DNA of 64,000 bases from a virus, in the IMG/VR virus record IMGVR_UViG_3300043411_001777, positions 89,968 to 153,967 of that record; one strand, 5' to 3'. Positions 41,172 to 51,700 of the stretch are shown one piece after another; position 1 is the first letter of the stretch; the number at the start of each line of letters is the position of its first letter. Under the pieces are notes generated by a model that saw nothing but the letters and a program-made list of their open reading frames with translations, had not been told where the DNA came from and did not search any database. A program made the translations under genes and the position numbers.

Positions 41172-41798
41172 ATGCATGTGAGAGCTGCCATTATACAGCT
41201 TTGTATACTGTTCCTAGGCGCCTGCACCTATCACACAACACCGCCTCCCTCACCAACTCTCCTACCCGTACCGATTATCCAGCAATATGGGCATGTTACA
41301 AATTGTGGCCCAACTTCCGCAGCAATGCTGCTTATTGCGTACAACTCGGCACTGGATATGGGCAGCACCCAAACTCTAATTGGGGACTGGACTTGGGAAA
41401 AATTCCCAAGCCGTAAAGTGGCCTGGGCAGGTCAAGTGGGCCTAACTTCTGCCAAAATGCTTCAAGCTGCGTTAGCTGAATTCGGCTTCCTTACGACTCA
41501 TGCGGAGTTTCCACCATACTTCCCCGCCATATTAGCTTGGACCCATTTGAAAATCGCAATCGGATCCCACAAACCGGTGCTGGCTCTTGTCGACGCGACG
41601 ATTTTATGGGGACACCAAGCCAGAGGGCTCCACTGGATCGTAGTAGTAGGCATTTTAAACGACACCGTTTGGTTCAATGACCCGGCCTATGGGACGCGAT
41701 CCCAACTTCCCAAGCAAACGTTTCTAGAGGCCTGGCGTCTCCCTCCAGAATACAAAGGCTATGAAGCCCTCGTCCCAGAAAACCCTTTACCCCCCTAA
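41172..41798 (+). CDS. Lipoprotein with papain/C39-like cysteine-protease fold
   Basis: The 208-residue protein starts with a lipoprotein signal (C-I-L-F-L-G-A-C18, cleavage and lipidation at Cys18) and a Pro-rich spacer. The domain that follows has Q37/Q38-Y-G-H-V-T-N-C45-G-P-T-S, the Gln-Cys pair of C39/papain-like peptidases, H154 in G-L-H-W-I-V-V-V-G, and N169-D170-P in W-F-N-D-P-A-Y-G, completing a Cys-His-Asn/Asp triad. It is the only plus-strand gene inside the structural operon and has its own AGAGG site. Lipid-anchored phage proteins often act in superinfection exclusion; this is inferred, not shown. Confidence 0.78.
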   Translation: MHVRAAIIQLCILFLGACTYHTTPPPSPTLLPVPIIQQYGHVTNCGPTSAAMLLIAYNSALDMGSTQTLIGDWTWEKFPSRKVAWAGQVGLTSAKMLQAALAEFGFLTTHAEFPPYFPAILAWTHLKIAIGSHKPVLALVDATILWGHQARGLHWIVVVGILNDTVWFNDPAYGTRSQLPKQTFLEAWRLPPEYKGYEALVPENPLPP

Positions 41799-42671
41799 TG
41801 GGTCTCGAATCTCAGAAGGCATGTCTGGAAACACAAAGTACAGAAGTCCGGACTGCACCGGAGCTGAGTACGCCCGGACCCCGTCCTCCCCAGTCTCGAA
41901 AATCAACTCATTCATATCGTGAATGAGTGACTGCACCAACTGGCCTCTATTGTAGAGGTCCGGATTGAAATCTGGGAACCCCGTCAAGGATCCAGAAAAC
42001 GCCTGGTAGAGGGTTTCCTCCTTCTCGATAGTGAGCTGTTCCCTCAGGTCACATTGTTTGATGATACGCCACTCTATATCGGTCACGCGCTCCTTAATTG
42101 CTTGGCCAGCCCAAGCACGGATTTGGTGCATGGTTCGGACAACAGTCTCACTATCCCAAGCCGCCCGTGACAACTTCCCACCCATACGAGCCGGGTAATA
42201 CCGATCGGACTTTACCCACCCACCCTGATAAGGCCCATACCCCGTCTCTCCAGGCTCTCCTACAGGGGAGTTAGGAGCCACTGACGAAGGAGCCAGCACA
42301 CCACCGTGGGGGTATTCCTGGCTGAAAATTGGGAGCCCTGAGGGGTCCAGCTCCACAACACTGTGGGTGTCTGGATACCGAAAGGGCGAAATATCGTATG
42401 GGTTGCCCCCCTGTGCTATATATGCCTGTAACAGCTTACACAACACCGTATCTTGCCCAACGGAAAAGCCAGTCCGCTCTTCGGTCCGTGTGAGCACACC
42501 AGCACTGTCCCTGACTCCACGATAGTACACCCGCAAAAACCCAATCCGAGCGATCTCCACTTCCAGAATGCGGACGTGTGAGACAAGATCACGCCGATTG
42601 TTCAACAGCCAACGGGAAACCGCACGGAAATAGCCCGCGGGAAAATGCGATAGTTTGGAGAAACTCGACAT
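41787..42671 (-). CDS. Hypothetical tail/baseplate structural protein
   Basis: The 294-residue product is helical and charged at its N-terminus (F-R-A-V-S-R-W-L-L-N-N-R-R-D), Gly/Pro/Tyr-rich in the middle (about 95-165) and alpha/beta at the C-terminus. It overlaps the 984-residue gene (TAATG) and converges with the lipoprotein gene by 12 bases. The operon position makes a tail or baseplate role very likely, but no family is recognised. Confidence 0.6.
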   Translation of the reverse strand: MSSFSKLSHFPAGYFRAVSRWLLNNRRDLVSHVRILEVEIARIGFLRVYYRGVRDSAGVLTRTEERTGFSVGQDTVLCKLLQAYIAQGGNPYDISPFRYPDTHSVVELDPSGLPIFSQEYPHGGVLAPSSVAPNSPVGEPGETGYGPYQGGWVKSDRYYPARMGGKLSRAAWDSETVVRTMHQIRAWAGQAIKERVTDIEWRIIKQCDLREQLTIEKEETLYQAFSGSLTGFPDFNPDLYNRGQLVQSLIHDMNELIFETGEDGVRAYSAPVQSGLLYFVFPDMPSEIRDPLGG

Positions 42672-45625
42672 TAGATCACATCCGGAGGGTCTAAGACATT
42701 TTCAGGCTCGGTAACAGCAATAGAAGACCCGTCTAACAACGCCCCCAAAGAGGCTGCCGTTTCCTCTACGTCCGTAACCGAAAACAAGTCCAAGATAAAC
42801 GAGGGCAGGGATGGCGCCACAAACGCAACCCCAGCACCATAAGCCAAGGGGCTGTCCGCAGGTTTGTTCTCTGCGTTCATGAAGGCCGAGATCAACCCGT
42901 CGGTCCCAGGAGCAATGCACATCAGCGCTGATCCACTCGGAATCAGGAAGGACAGCTTGGACAGGGCCGAAATCAGGGAGTCGATCTTACGGATGAACTC
43001 TTGGATCTCAGTCAAGCGGGCCTGAGCAAAATCAGAGTACGCCTGCAACGTCTCCCCGACACTTTTAACTCCCGTGGAAAACGAGGACAGCCAATTCAAC
43101 ACAGAATCAAACAGTCCGGCAATAGGTGGGAATGCATCGAAAGCCTTTATGGCAATCCACTCCCCATCCTCCGGGGAGCGTAGCGAAGCCGAAGCCGCAA
43201 CACCCAAAGCCAAGGCTGCTTCCGTCATGAGCCTGCCAGATTCAAACTCGGCCAGAGCAGAACGGCAAAACACCACTCGGCTCTTAACGGATTCGACTTC
43301 TAGCCCATTGGACAAATCGAGAAGCTGGGCTCGACGGGAATAGAACACGGGGAGGTAATCTTCGCTCCCGATTGGGGTCGTGGTGGGCAATTCCCGTATA
43401 TAGGAAGCAACATTGTCCGGAACAGCCAATGAGCCGTCTTCCTGTATGTATTTCTCATACACCATCCGCAGACCTGGGCTCGCTTCTTCAAGAAGGTCCG
43501 GCACATCCTCTGCGGATGCCGTGGCTGTGAAGTTGATCTCCAGAGCGGAGGACTCCACAAAATGGGGTGCTCGCCCTAGTAGGACACCAGGGGTTTTCAA
43601 AACCCCGCGAATGTCATCCGCAGAAATCCCTAGGCTGAAAGGGTTGACTGCAAGCCCAAAGTCTAACTCTTCGTGCGGGTGTGCTAACACAAGGGGGGCG
43701 AAGGTAGATTGCTCATAGCCCTCATTTGGTACGGCGTCTATAGCGTTGATTACGTCAATTGAACTTTGCTGTCTCACAGTTTTAGTGACAGAACTCAAAA
43801 TTGTCATTGGCTTACTTGCATCAACAACTTCAGGAAAAGCCGCAAGAATGTCCCCCCAAGAGACCGTGCGGAGACGTGCAGTAGCCTGAGCAACTGCACT
43901 TTCTAACTCGGGGGTAGGCTTGATTTTGACATATAGGTCAAGGGTGAGTTTTCGTGCGGCATCTGACAGGAACTTACGGAACAGCAAGGGGTTTGACCCC
44001 TCGGTTCTGACCATAGCTGTATATTCCGCCATGAAGTTGTTCAGAAGTCCACGGAAGGGCTCAAGCCCCGTCCGACGTAACGCAACACTCTGAAGAGGCA
44101 GATTGCCTTCCTGCACAGCCTTTACAATAGCACTTCCCTTTGCGGCCTCCAACTCGTCTAACGTGGGGATGTCGGGCCTAACCAACGCCATTGTGATCAA
44201 AGCAGTTTCAATCGCATTGAGGAAAGCCTTTGTGTTAAGGCCCGGGACCATAATCCGCTTAGGCTCTGACCATGCTGAAAGACTTGACGAATCAAACTCT
44301 CCGACAATGTCAAGCACAACGGGCCCGCCTTCGGTGGGGTTCGTTTCTGACATATCGTAAAAGCAGCCCTTGTCCTTGATCTCTGAGATCAACTCTGCCG
44401 AACACGCTGCCACCCTAACATAGTAGTTGGCGGGTTTATGTTGCCCAGTCGGAGTAACCAAATCCCCATCAATAACAAAGTCTGCGTGCCAAGGCAAGAG
44501 GCTCGCACTTATTGTGACCGAATACTCATTCGTCGGCCACTGTACAGTGACTTGCTCAGAAGACACGAAAAAAGACCGCTGAAAATAGCGCATATCATTT
44601 TCTGGTTCTATAAGATCCGCACGCCGTACGTGCTTGAAATTCTCCAGAGGCAAAATTCCACGCGAAGGATCATTATCCAACACCCCGTATATCCGAACAG
44701 CTCCGTCCTCAATACTGCCGTCCGAGGCCAGCGACCGCGCAAAGGCATATTGAGGATTCAACTTCAATAGCTCTGCACCACCGTGAAGCACAATAGGAGT
44801 GCCTCCAGCATCCCTAACCACTCCGAACTCGCGGGGCTGCACCCCAGCCGTCTTCACCGCATCAGGACGAGGGCGATCATAGACCAGCTTCACCCCCTCA
44901 AGGAGGGTGGACACCGTTACAATAAACCCACTCGGACCAGCAGCCGGAATTGGGTTATACGCATCCCGCACATTCGGATTCGGGCAGTCCCACACAATCC
45001 GGATTAAAGTCGGCGCTGATGTTGGCTTTAACGAAAGGATATTCTGATAGCTGTCGAAGTCCGTTACGTTAGTGGACTCAGAGCCAAAGTAAACCGCTTT
45101 GATCCGCGGGACCGGAAAAGACGACACCATTCGACCAGAGAAATCAAGGTTGAACACCCTGCGGATGTTGTTGAGGAAAGACAACATCCGGTCAATATGC
45201 TGGAAATCCACCGAGGTATAGAAGAAGGCTGCCACAATAGTGGTTGCGGGAGAAATATCTGGACGGGTCGGGTCGTCCCGGTCCGTCATCCTTGCCAGCA
45301 TTCTCGTTTGATAGGCCTGGAAACCCCCGCGTAGATCCTCGTAGGGGGGCTTTGCAAGCGCCCAATCCCCAGTAATGTACAGCCCAAGGTCTCGGAAATC
45401 AGCCGCCAGCCCATCCAACTCAGTGACCAATTGCTGGACCAAAGCCGCCAAAGGGTCAATGTAGTCTGGTGCAAACGATTTGGCGAAATCCAAAAGGGAT
45501 GAAGCTGTCGTAAAAAACGACACCAAATCGTTCATTAGCTCGGATAAAGGCTCCCCAACATCCGATACGATATCAGGAACCTGAACCTTGAGATGCCCCC
45601 AAGTTCCTTTAGGAAGGTCGGCCAT
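42671..45625 (-). CDS. Large structural protein of unknown family (984 residues)
   Basis: The product begins with long helices (about 10-110), continues with alternating alpha/beta segments, and ends with a coiled-coil-like helical part near 830-900 and an Ala/Ser/Gly-rich tail. No enzymatic, cysteine-rich or membrane motif is seen. Start codon 45623-45625 overlaps the 45-residue gene upstream by 17 bases. A tail-tube, wedge or connector role is possible. Confidence 0.6.
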   Translation of the reverse strand: MADLPKGTWGHLKVQVPDIVSDVGEPLSELMNDLVSFFTTASSLLDFAKSFAPDYIDPLAALVQQLVTELDGLAADFRDLGLYITGDWALAKPPYEDLRGGFQAYQTRMLARMTDRDDPTRPDISPATTIVAAFFYTSVDFQHIDRMLSFLNNIRRVFNLDFSGRMVSSFPVPRIKAVYFGSESTNVTDFDSYQNILSLKPTSAPTLIRIVWDCPNPNVRDAYNPIPAAGPSGFIVTVSTLLEGVKLVYDRPRPDAVKTAGVQPREFGVVRDAGGTPIVLHGGAELLKLNPQYAFARSLASDGSIEDGAVRIYGVLDNDPSRGILPLENFKHVRRADLIEPENDMRYFQRSFFVSSEQVTVQWPTNEYSVTISASLLPWHADFVIDGDLVTPTGQHKPANYYVRVAACSAELISEIKDKGCFYDMSETNPTEGGPVVLDIVGEFDSSSLSAWSEPKRIMVPGLNTKAFLNAIETALITMALVRPDIPTLDELEAAKGSAIVKAVQEGNLPLQSVALRRTGLEPFRGLLNNFMAEYTAMVRTEGSNPLLFRKFLSDAARKLTLDLYVKIKPTPELESAVAQATARLRTVSWGDILAAFPEVVDASKPMTILSSVTKTVRQQSSIDVINAIDAVPNEGYEQSTFAPLVLAHPHEELDFGLAVNPFSLGISADDIRGVLKTPGVLLGRAPHFVESSALEINFTATASAEDVPDLLEEASPGLRMVYEKYIQEDGSLAVPDNVASYIRELPTTTPIGSEDYLPVFYSRRAQLLDLSNGLEVESVKSRVVFCRSALAEFESGRLMTEAALALGVAASASLRSPEDGEWIAIKAFDAFPPIAGLFDSVLNWLSSFSTGVKSVGETLQAYSDFAQARLTEIQEFIRKIDSLISALSKLSFLIPSGSALMCIAPGTDGLISAFMNAENKPADSPLAYGAGVAFVAPSLPSFILDLFSVTDVEETAASLGALLDGSSIAVTEPENVLDPPDVI

Positions 45626-45746
45626 TTGTCCCCAGCTTTGCCTTCTCGGCGGCTTCCCAGGTAAGCATTAGAGCTTTCATTTTCGCCAGAATAGCCTTAA
45701 GCTGTTCTGCCTCATAGGTGCCTGAAATGGGTTGCCACTTACTCAT
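45609..45746 (-). CDS. Small helical protein (45 residues)
   Basis: From ATG 45746, with GAGG four bases upstream, a 45-residue protein is read to the TAA at 45609-45611. It starts M-S-K-W-Q-P-I-S-G-T-Y and continues with a single amphipathic helix rich in Ala, Lys, Glu and Leu, ending in N-G-R-P-S. Overlaps of 8 bases with the giant gene and 17 bases with the 984-residue gene show the compact coupling seen throughout the operon. It fills the only gap between those two genes, which strongly supports it being real. Function is unknown; a small assembly or capping factor is one option. Confidence 0.7.
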   Translation of the reverse strand: MSKWQPISGTYEAEQLKAILAKMKALMLTWEAAEKAKLGTNGRPS

Positions 45747-48700
45747 TTAGCCTCGTTACCGTACGCCTAAGCATGGAAAATTGTGAGCCCTTTGCCCGTT
45801 TACTCGTAAGGGCTGCCCTGAATTGACGGATTGCCGCTAGGGTCCCCGTCGTCTTATGGGTCCGATACCCAAGCCACATAAGCCGTAGGGCACGGAACTT
45901 TTCCGAAGTGTCTAGCACTTCAGAGATCCTGTCTGGAAAGAGAGGGCGCACAATATCCCCGTCCTCAGAAGAGAATGAGGTATAGGGCCCCCCATCAGTC
46001 TTAAAGGCCGGGTCCACTCCAGAGTCATACGTTCGCGCAGTGAAATCCGTATTCGGCACCAGACGGTCCAACCTGGCATCCTGAATCCAAAAACGTCGAT
46101 CCAAAATTGACAAAGCATCCGAACTGTTCGCGAAAGGGCTCACCCCAAACTCACCCATCAGATTACGGATTACTCCATTAGTTAGGAGTCCCCGGGCGAC
46201 TTCTAGGTCCTCCAAATCCCCCAGAGAAGCGATGTGAGTATCGTCCTGGAAATCGAAGTAAGAACCACCTTTCACTCCCCGCATAAGTGCCCCGAACTTA
46301 TCAATCAGAGATAGGGTGCGCTCCCTCATCAGGAGGATGAGATCCACGGTCTCCGGCTCAAACAGAGAAAGTGGCCGGATGATCCGATAAGAAAAGGGTC
46401 GGATCGAATAGGCGTCTTCACTATAGGTTAGAACATTCTTCACCTTAGTCGGACGCAAGTCGTTCTGCCCCTCTCTGTTATCCAAAGGAGCTGGGGACAC
46501 GTAATCAGTGTGGTTTAGGAGGGAGTCATTTACCGTAGGGTAAGCAACATAGCCCAGGGCTGCTTGCTCGGTCGCAGGAAATACTTGATCAGAGTCAATA
46601 TCCCCGCTAAACGTAGTCACTGGGTCTACAACGAGGTGGTCACCAGCAACTTCCAAGACTCGATAGAACCCACGATTGTCGTCCAAATTAGAAGGTGACC
46701 CTGCCACGTAGCCAGCTCGTGTAGAGACTCGGGTGTCTCCAAATGCACGCGAGCCTCGATCTATAGAATTGGGGATTGCCCCGATTGGGTCCACGATAAC
46801 GATATCCCCAACGGCAACCCCTAGAGTCTCGTAAGTCGTCCCCCCAACCACGGATTTATCATCGTATAGATGATTGGCTACGTCAGACCACGAATCGCCA
46901 GGAGTGAATTCCGGCACGTAACCGCCTTCCTCAGTATCCCAATCTGCAATTGTACGATGGACCTCTTTCGCCGTAATGAGGTTGAGTAACTGCTCGTTGG
47001 TTTGTTCGTGAGGAACAGGGGCCTGGCGCAGCCAAATCTCAAACCGATACCCTCCGTTTGAAGCGTGCCCACTAGGAATAACACTTTGAGGGGGCCGCAA
47101 CAATAGCCGACCATCACTGATAACAGCCGCAATCTCATGCTGCTCGATCAGATCCCCCTCCTCGTCCAAAATACGGAACCAATCACCTGCATGGATATTG
47201 ACATTACTGTCTAGGAAGCCGCCAAGGTTAGTCCCCGTATACACTTGGAGATCATTCCACACATCACCGGCCCAAGGCGCCACCACATCGTTGTTGAAGT
47301 CCATCGTAAAAGACTCCGCCCGTACAGTAGCGAACCCTTTATCGTCCTCAGACCAATCTGTAATGCGCCCGCGTCGAATTTCATAGGCGAACCGAAGAGC
47401 TTCAAAACTTGAGCTAACCTCGATTTGAGCCTCATGCCAACGCCTACACCGACGAATCTCGAAATCAACTTCCTCCGGAAGCCCCGTGATATCGTCCTGA
47501 TTTGCAGCGTAGAATAGCTCCTTATTCCGCACCCCAACATCAGCATCATCCATGTTGTTGTTGTCATCAACCACATGGGCATAATTTGTTCCCATGTTCA
47601 GTACGGGAAGGGGGAAAGAGGGCTCCAAAAAGATGCCCGCCTGTGCATAAAAACCGGGGGTGGCCCCATCCGCCAAGATGAGCTGAGCCCCAGGCAAAAG
47701 GCAATGGGTCTTTAGATCGTTGGCAGCAATACCATTGCCATAGGACCCGACCGGCACATTAAGCGACTTCCACTGGGCAGTCGTTAATTGGTCCAGAGAA
47801 AGGCATTTAGGAACTGACGGATATACCGCCTTTTCCAATGAATCCACAAAAGTAGCTAGTCCGCCTGAAATACCCCAAACCGTTCCTTCTGTAACCGTTA
47901 GATGGCCCGAGGCCGCATCCGCAGGCTTGTGGACTTTCGCCCCACCGCCACTTTGCTGTCCATCGAAGAGCAACGCGACGCCAGACACCGACACTGGGGG
48001 CGCCAATTCCAAGAAGCGAATCCCGTACACGGAATGATGGTTTGTCAATGTCGTCGACAAATCCGCCCCTACACCCGCACCCGATATGCTGGCGAGAGTC
48101 GGCGCCGCCGTATACCCTGTTCCGGGATGCGTGATTGTCACGCTCGTTATATCTCCCAACCCGCCAACCGTAGCCACTATTGCCTTAGCTGTGACTCCAG
48201 CAACGGGGGCTGTAAACGTAATGACATCCCCGATGGAATACCCCGTTCCTGGAACATCAATAGCAATTGAGACCACCGATCCAGGCTCATCGTAACCAAC
48301 GACATTGTTAGACGGAAGCTCCCCTCCCTTTACGTCTATCGGTAGGTGGCTCATCCCAGTCACATACCGACCAGCGATCGCCAAAGCAGCAAACTCGTCC
48401 GCTGTCATTGCCGTGTTATCAGCCCACCGATACACACCCGTCCCCAAGAACTTGTAGGCGATGGCGCTCATGCTTGTGTATTCGCAAGAGATTACGGACA
48501 CACGGAAATCCGCAGCATCACTAGCATTCAAAGCAGCCGGGTCTAGGACAATGAACAAACGTCCGCTTGACTCAAAACCACTCTTGAGCCCACCGATTGA
48601 AACCGGAGAGTCCTCAAACCCTGCATAGTCACTGACCGTCAGCTCAGAGCTGCCCGAGTCAAACTCCACAATCGTGGGGAATTGAACGGGACACCAACCG

Positions 48701-51700
48701 CCGGAGCTATTTGCCCATGCCGTGTGTGAGCTTTCTCGGTATGGGTTTCCGCCCGTTGGGGTGACCGCATGCCGGACGAGATAGGTGCCGGTTTTCGTGC
48801 TGGCGATGTGGTCCCCGTATATTGGACTCGTTTTACCCAGCACACATAGGTCCCCAGGCTCGATATTGGCAAGGGCCCCATCAGCTACAACGATATCCGC
48901 CAAACGGGTGTCATAGAGGAACACTCCCACCTGAGTATGGGCCGCCGACTCTACATAGCCAACACCTCGGCAGATATAGTCCCCATCTACTTGTGACGTG
49001 GAAGGTATTGCCGAACAGATAATGTCGGCAGACACGATAGACGTATTCGGGTTCGTCTCAAGCGCCATAACCTTGATCGACCCCACCTCAGAATCTGCGC
49101 CCCGAGCCACCCACTGACCCCCCACATCCGACCGCAGGTAATAGGAGGCAGCATCCGTCGCAACTGTTGAGCGCGGCACGAACGTAAGAGCCGCAGACAC
49201 CACGTCATTGATCGTGGAAGCCGTTCCGTCCCGCAGAGTAACCTCTCGAATCCGGAGCCCGCCCGCGAGGGAAACACCGGACAGCGGGTGAGTATACCCA
49301 CGAGCCTTAACGTGACGCATATCCCAAACATCACTGAACGTCAACCGATCTTCCCCAACCCAACCCGTATTGCTTCCGCCTCGATCGGCAGTCGAATTAA
49401 ACGTGTCGATAGATAGGGAGAACTCATACCCATACAGACCCGTTTTACGTGCTCCCGCCACCGCATGGGGAATGAACCACTGATTTGGCGTGCCTCCGCC
49501 CCAATCGATAATCGCAGAGTCCTTTAGGTGGATTTGACGATTTTCGATCACAGTTCCCGCTGGGGTTTCCTCCGTACCGAAAGTAATCCCAAAGCCGGTT
49601 AGGGTCCCGCTACTGAAATTGCCCCAGTAATCTGTTACGGTCCAAGTAGTACCAAAGATTCGGATGGTGAGGAACACCTGCCCCGCAGAAGGCAGACCAG
49701 GATCAGGGGAGTCCGTAATAGAGGCGTCTGTCCGCCAGTACAGCCGGAACGTGAAGATATTCTTGGACTTGTACCCAGTGCTTGACCACAACTCATTCAG
49801 ATTACCCAAGCCGATGGTGTCACCATCGTTGAGAGCCAGCTTTGTCAAGCTGGAGAAGTCTAGAATGGTTAGATCCGCGCCCGTATCTTCAATGATCTGT
49901 AATCCGGGTGGGATAGCAACCTGCGGGTCCAGGGCATAATTGCCGGGGTCATCCGTGTACACAATGGCATTGTCAAACGTGTAACGAATGACACTGCCCG
50001 TATCCGGATCAGCCAAATTCAAAGGAGGGGTGGTGGGGGTTACGAATCTTGGGGGTTCGTAAATCGATCCGTAACTCCCACCACCAAGCGACACAGTGCT
50101 TATCTCTCCAACGGATATAATACCCTGCCAACCAGCTTCCACTACTTTAGGCTGAACCAAAACAAGGTCAAATCGACCAACGTCTCCAATACCAGGGTCC
50201 GTTGCACCATGAGCAACAGGAGTGGCATCTACGGGAACGATGAGGGCCGCAGGCTCAGCATAACCAGAGCCCCAAACCTCATAGGCGCTCAGGATTTCCC
50301 CCTCAGTTGACAAGATTTCATCCGGATAGAGATATCCGCCAGAACCATCTTCTGCTTCGATCACCAACGGCGCTGCCACCGCAGCATCCCCCAAGCGTTC
50401 CAGCTCTGAATTCAGGACGGCGACAAAGGGGATAGCCTGGTCCCCCGTATCATCTAGCTCCTCACCGCGCAGAGCGGGGATTTCAAGGGGCCCTAGCTCA
50501 GTATAGCTGAACCCTGCCACAGCTTCCAATGACTGAAGCGGCCTTGGGGAATTCTGCCCCAGAATCTCCTTCAAACCTATGAAACTCGGATCGGCAAAAG
50601 AAGGGAGGGAGATATCTAGGACACGGCCATCCTTTGTGATCGCCAAATCTCGACCCACCACATACTGGTCATTTCGAGATACGGCAACTTCCAAGTCATC
50701 TGTTGTTATGGGGCTGCTCAAAGCGGTATTGGAATTTAGGCTAGGAGCCGCGTAGATAGTTGCCCCGGGCTGAAACTCGAACTCTCCCAACGGGATCGCC
50801 TGATCCGGACCTTGCCCGATGAGCAAATTGTTCGGATCGGCTATCCGAACGCTATTGACATTTCGGAATGTCAATACACAACCGTATTCCACAGAGTCAA
50901 CGAAAACACCCGTAAACGAAGACTGTCCGAAAATGTCCACGGTCTCGGGAGAGAAGAGCAAATAGGTCTCCCCAGAAGGCAGGCCGAAACTTAGCTGGTC
51001 ACCCACTTGAAATCCTGGAACCGATAGGTCAGGATTGCCTGATTCCAGATCCGGGTCCTCTCCGCCCTGAGACAGGAGATCCGCATAGCTAGGGAACCCG
51101 GTCTCCGGATCGATCTTGAAATCACGAAGAAGTTGCGGCGTAGCGATAATTACAGGATCTGTAATCGCAAGCGGGAACGCCCCACCGGGGACTCCAGTAG
51201 GGAAATACCCCCAAACCCGAGCCCGAGCCCGGCGTTTGAAAACAACTGCATCCGATACGCCCGTAATCTCACCCAACACCGGATTTTCAAGCTGACCAAT
51301 CTGCTTTCGATACGTGCTACGTCGCGAGCCCCCAAACAACGTCCCCCAGCTATAACGGCCCTCACCATCCAAGTCCGATCCAATGCCCGGATATGTGGTG
51401 AAAAAGGCCCGCGTTGTAGTCGGAAACAGCCGAGAAAGCCCATGCTGCTCGCCCATTTGAGCAACCAAGGACGCTGCCTGTTGCTTAAAGAACGGGAAGA
51501 ACGCTGTCCGAATAGCAGTCACCTTGCCAGGTGAAACGAGCACGTAATCGTCTACGTCATTCTTAATGAGTAGAACTTGCTTGCCAATCAACTGGTCAAT
51601 GCGGTCGGCTTCAGGCAAATCTCCGGCAAGCTCACCCTGAGAGAGAGTTGCCGTACGGGGCTCCATTAACGGATCGGTCCTCAGCACCCACAGGGTGTCA

